Assembly: GCA_023227685.1 (NCBI GenBank)
Contig: JALNVG010000039.1
Span: 1-15,191 of the forward strand
Direction: 5' to 3'
DNA length: 15,191 nt
Source of the DNA: Bacteroidaceae bacterium
GTDB lineage: Bacteria > Bacteroidota > Bacteroidia > Bacteroidales > Bacteroidaceae
In this document: piece by piece, positions 13,998-15,191 of the stretch
How positions within the stretch are numbered: the first letter of the stretch is position 1
How the letters are laid out: the number at the start of each line of letters is the position of its first letter
Program-made: the position numbers and the translations under genes
The notes under the pieces: model-generated
Databases searched by the model: none
What the model was told of the DNA's origin: nothing
The model's input: only the letters and a program-made list of their open reading frames with translations

Positions 13998-15035
13998 ATG
14001 TTTCGATTTGAAGAACCTGCATATTTGTATTTGTTGATACTATTACCTCTATTGGCAATTTTTTATTATTATTCCAACTATAGAAAAAGGAAGGCTATTA
14101 AACGTTTTGGCGATCCAACTTTAATGGCTCAATTGATGATTGGGGTGTCTAAGTATCGCCCATATGTTAAGTTTTGGTTAATATGGGTAGCAATCGGACT
14201 TTTTGCCGTATTATTGGCTAGACCGCAATTTGGTTCTAAGTTGGAAAGTGAAAAACGTAAGGGGGTTGAAGCTATTATCGCACTTGATATATCTAATTCT
14301 ATGTTAGCTCAAGATGTAAAACCTAGTAGATTGGAAAAGGCGAAAATGATAGTTTCGAGATTAGTTAGCAAAATGGATAATGATAAAATAGGTATGGTGG
14401 TTTTTGCAGGAGATGCATTTACTCAACTACCTATTACAACTGATTATGCTTCTGCACAAATGTTCCTTACATCTATCAATCCGTCCTTGATTTCTAAACA
14501 AGGCACAGCAATTGGACAAGCGATAAGTCTTGCTACGCATAGTTTTACGAATCAAGAGGGAGTAGGGCGTTGCATTATTTTGATTACTGACGGCGAAAAC
14601 CATGAGCCAGGAGTTGAAGAGGCTATAAGTGAGGCAACCAGAAAAGGTATTAAGGTTAATGTTTTGGGAGTTGGTTTACCAGATGGTGCTCCGATACCTA
14701 TTCAAGGTACGAATGATTATCGTCGTGATAAAAATGGTAATGTTATTGTAACACGCTTGGATGTAGGAATGTGTGAGTCAATAGCCAAAGAAGGAAAGGG
14801 TATTTATGTTCGTGTTGATAATACAGATGATGCTCAGCGGGCTATTAGCAAAGAGATAAATAATATGTCAAAGAAAGATGTAGAATCAAAAGTTTATACA
14901 GATTATGATGAACAGTTTGAATCTATAGCATGGATGATATTACTTTTATTAGTAGTTGAAACTCTGATTATGGAGCGTAGAAATCCGTATTTAAAAAGCA
15001 TTAATTTGTTCTCTAAAAAAAATGATTATGTGTAA
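13998..15035 (+). CDS. batB: BatB, membrane-anchored VWA-domain protein
   Basis: A 345-residue paralogue of the preceding BatA with the same plan: helices at about 8-25 and 56-74, ARPQFG at 74-79, a VWA domain at about 90-290, and a C-terminal helix at about 310-325. The MIDAS residues are D97, S99 and S101 in DISNS, T170 in KQGTAIG and D198 in ITDGENHEPG. Compared with BatA it has a longer, more charged insert after GLPDGAPIPIQ (YRRDKNGN) and a longer cytoplasmic tail after the last helix. It starts 44 bases after batA, and its last codons overlap the start of batC by 14 bases, which suggests translational coupling. BatB and the TPR protein BatC are expected to act together at the inner membrane. 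Confidence 0.94.
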   Translation: MFRFEEPAYLYLLILLPLLAIFYYYSNYRKRKAIKRFGDPTLMAQLMIGVSKYRPYVKFWLIWVAIGLFAVLLARPQFGSKLESEKRKGVEAIIALDISNSMLAQDVKPSRLEKAKMIVSRLVSKMDNDKIGMVVFAGDAFTQLPITTDYASAQMFLTSINPSLISKQGTAIGQAISLATHSFTNQEGVGRCIILITDGENHEPGVEEAISEATRKGIKVNVLGVGLPDGAPIPIQGTNDYRRDKNGNVIVTRLDVGMCESIAKEGKGIYVRVDNTDDAQRAISKEINNMSKKDVESKVYTDYDEQFESIAWMILLLLVVETLIMERRNPYLKSINLFSKKNDYV

Positions 15036-15191
15036 GCCGAAAACTAAATATTTATTATTCATCTTTTCCTTATTTCTTGTAGGCGGAATTTCAGCGCAAA
15101 AAGCTGAGCGCAATTACATACGAAAAGGTAACCGGTTGTTTAAAGATAGTACTTATGTGGACGCAGAAGTGAATTATCGGAAGGCTTTGGA
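15022..15191 (+). CDS. batC: BatC, exported TPR protein, N-terminal part (partial at right edge)
   Basis: The frame opens at the ATG at 15022 (a second ATG is two codons on, at 15028), overlapping the end of batB, and is cut by the window edge after 56 codons. It begins with a signal peptide: basic MIMCKPKTKY, hydrophobic LLFIFSLFLVGGISA, predicted cleavage before QKAER. The next residues, YIRKGNRLFKDSTYVDAEVN then YRKAL, look like the first TPR helix pair. An exported TPR protein directly after batB is the expected batC. Only the extreme N-terminus is visible, so domain content beyond this is not seen. Confidence 0.88.
   Translation, partial: MIMCKPKTKYLLFIFSLFLVGGISAQKAERNYIRKGNRLFKDSTYVDAEVNYRKAL

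Noticed and set aside
12970..15035. Duplication of one VWA gene as a recent repeat
   Set aside because: BatA and BatB share architecture and motifs but differ along the whole length at protein and DNA level; they are old paralogues standard for bat operons, not a recent tandem repeat.

Overview
The window comes from a low-GC member of the Bacteroidota, most likely order Bacteroidales (Bacteroides-like). Three things point there: promoter boxes fitting the Bacteroides -7 consensus TAnnTTTG (for example TACTTTTG at 2554-2561 and 9843-9850, TATCTTTG at 5726-5733), the Bacteroidota-restricted small protein DUF4295 next to rpmB-rpmG, and a Bacteroides aerotolerance (bat) operon. I saw no mobile element, CRISPR array, tRNA or rRNA.

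Layout. (1) Positions 1 to about 2487, minus strand: the N-terminal 830 or so codons of a giant AsmA/TamB-like envelope protein, which runs off the left edge. The frame is open throughout but has no ATG, GTG or TTG start ahead of its membrane anchor. (2) A divergent intergenic promoter region (2503-2586), then tsaD (tRNA t6A synthesis) and cinA on the plus strand. (3) A new promoter and a ribosomal-protein mini-operon, rpmB-rpmG-DUF4295, closed by a strong intrinsic terminator (5655-5692). (4) A new promoter and a tight run of ftsY (SRP receptor), rimO (ribosomal protein S12 methylthiotransferase), a small HU-family protein, and a 481-residue membrane protein that joins an HU-like domain to a LysM domain through an acidic linker and one membrane helix. 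(5) A promoter followed at once by a perfect 8-bp inverted repeat, then the bat operon: MoxR AAA+ ATPase, DUF58 protein, a BatD-like membrane protein, BatA, BatB and the first 56 codons of BatC.

How the genes work together. Regions 2-4 are mainly translation and protein targeting: tRNA modification, ribosomal proteins, the SRP receptor and ribosomal protein modification. The two HU genes are appended to that unit. Region 5 is a MoxR-DUF58-VWA membrane system in which an ATPase is expected to act on VWA-domain proteins at the inner membrane, with TPR proteins as periplasmic partners.

The least ordinary items are the HU-TM-LysM protein (a candidate nucleoid-to-peptidoglycan tether), the missing canonical start of the TamB-like gene, and the inverted repeat at the predicted 5' end of the bat transcript. 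Everything here is from reading the sequence; no database search was run.
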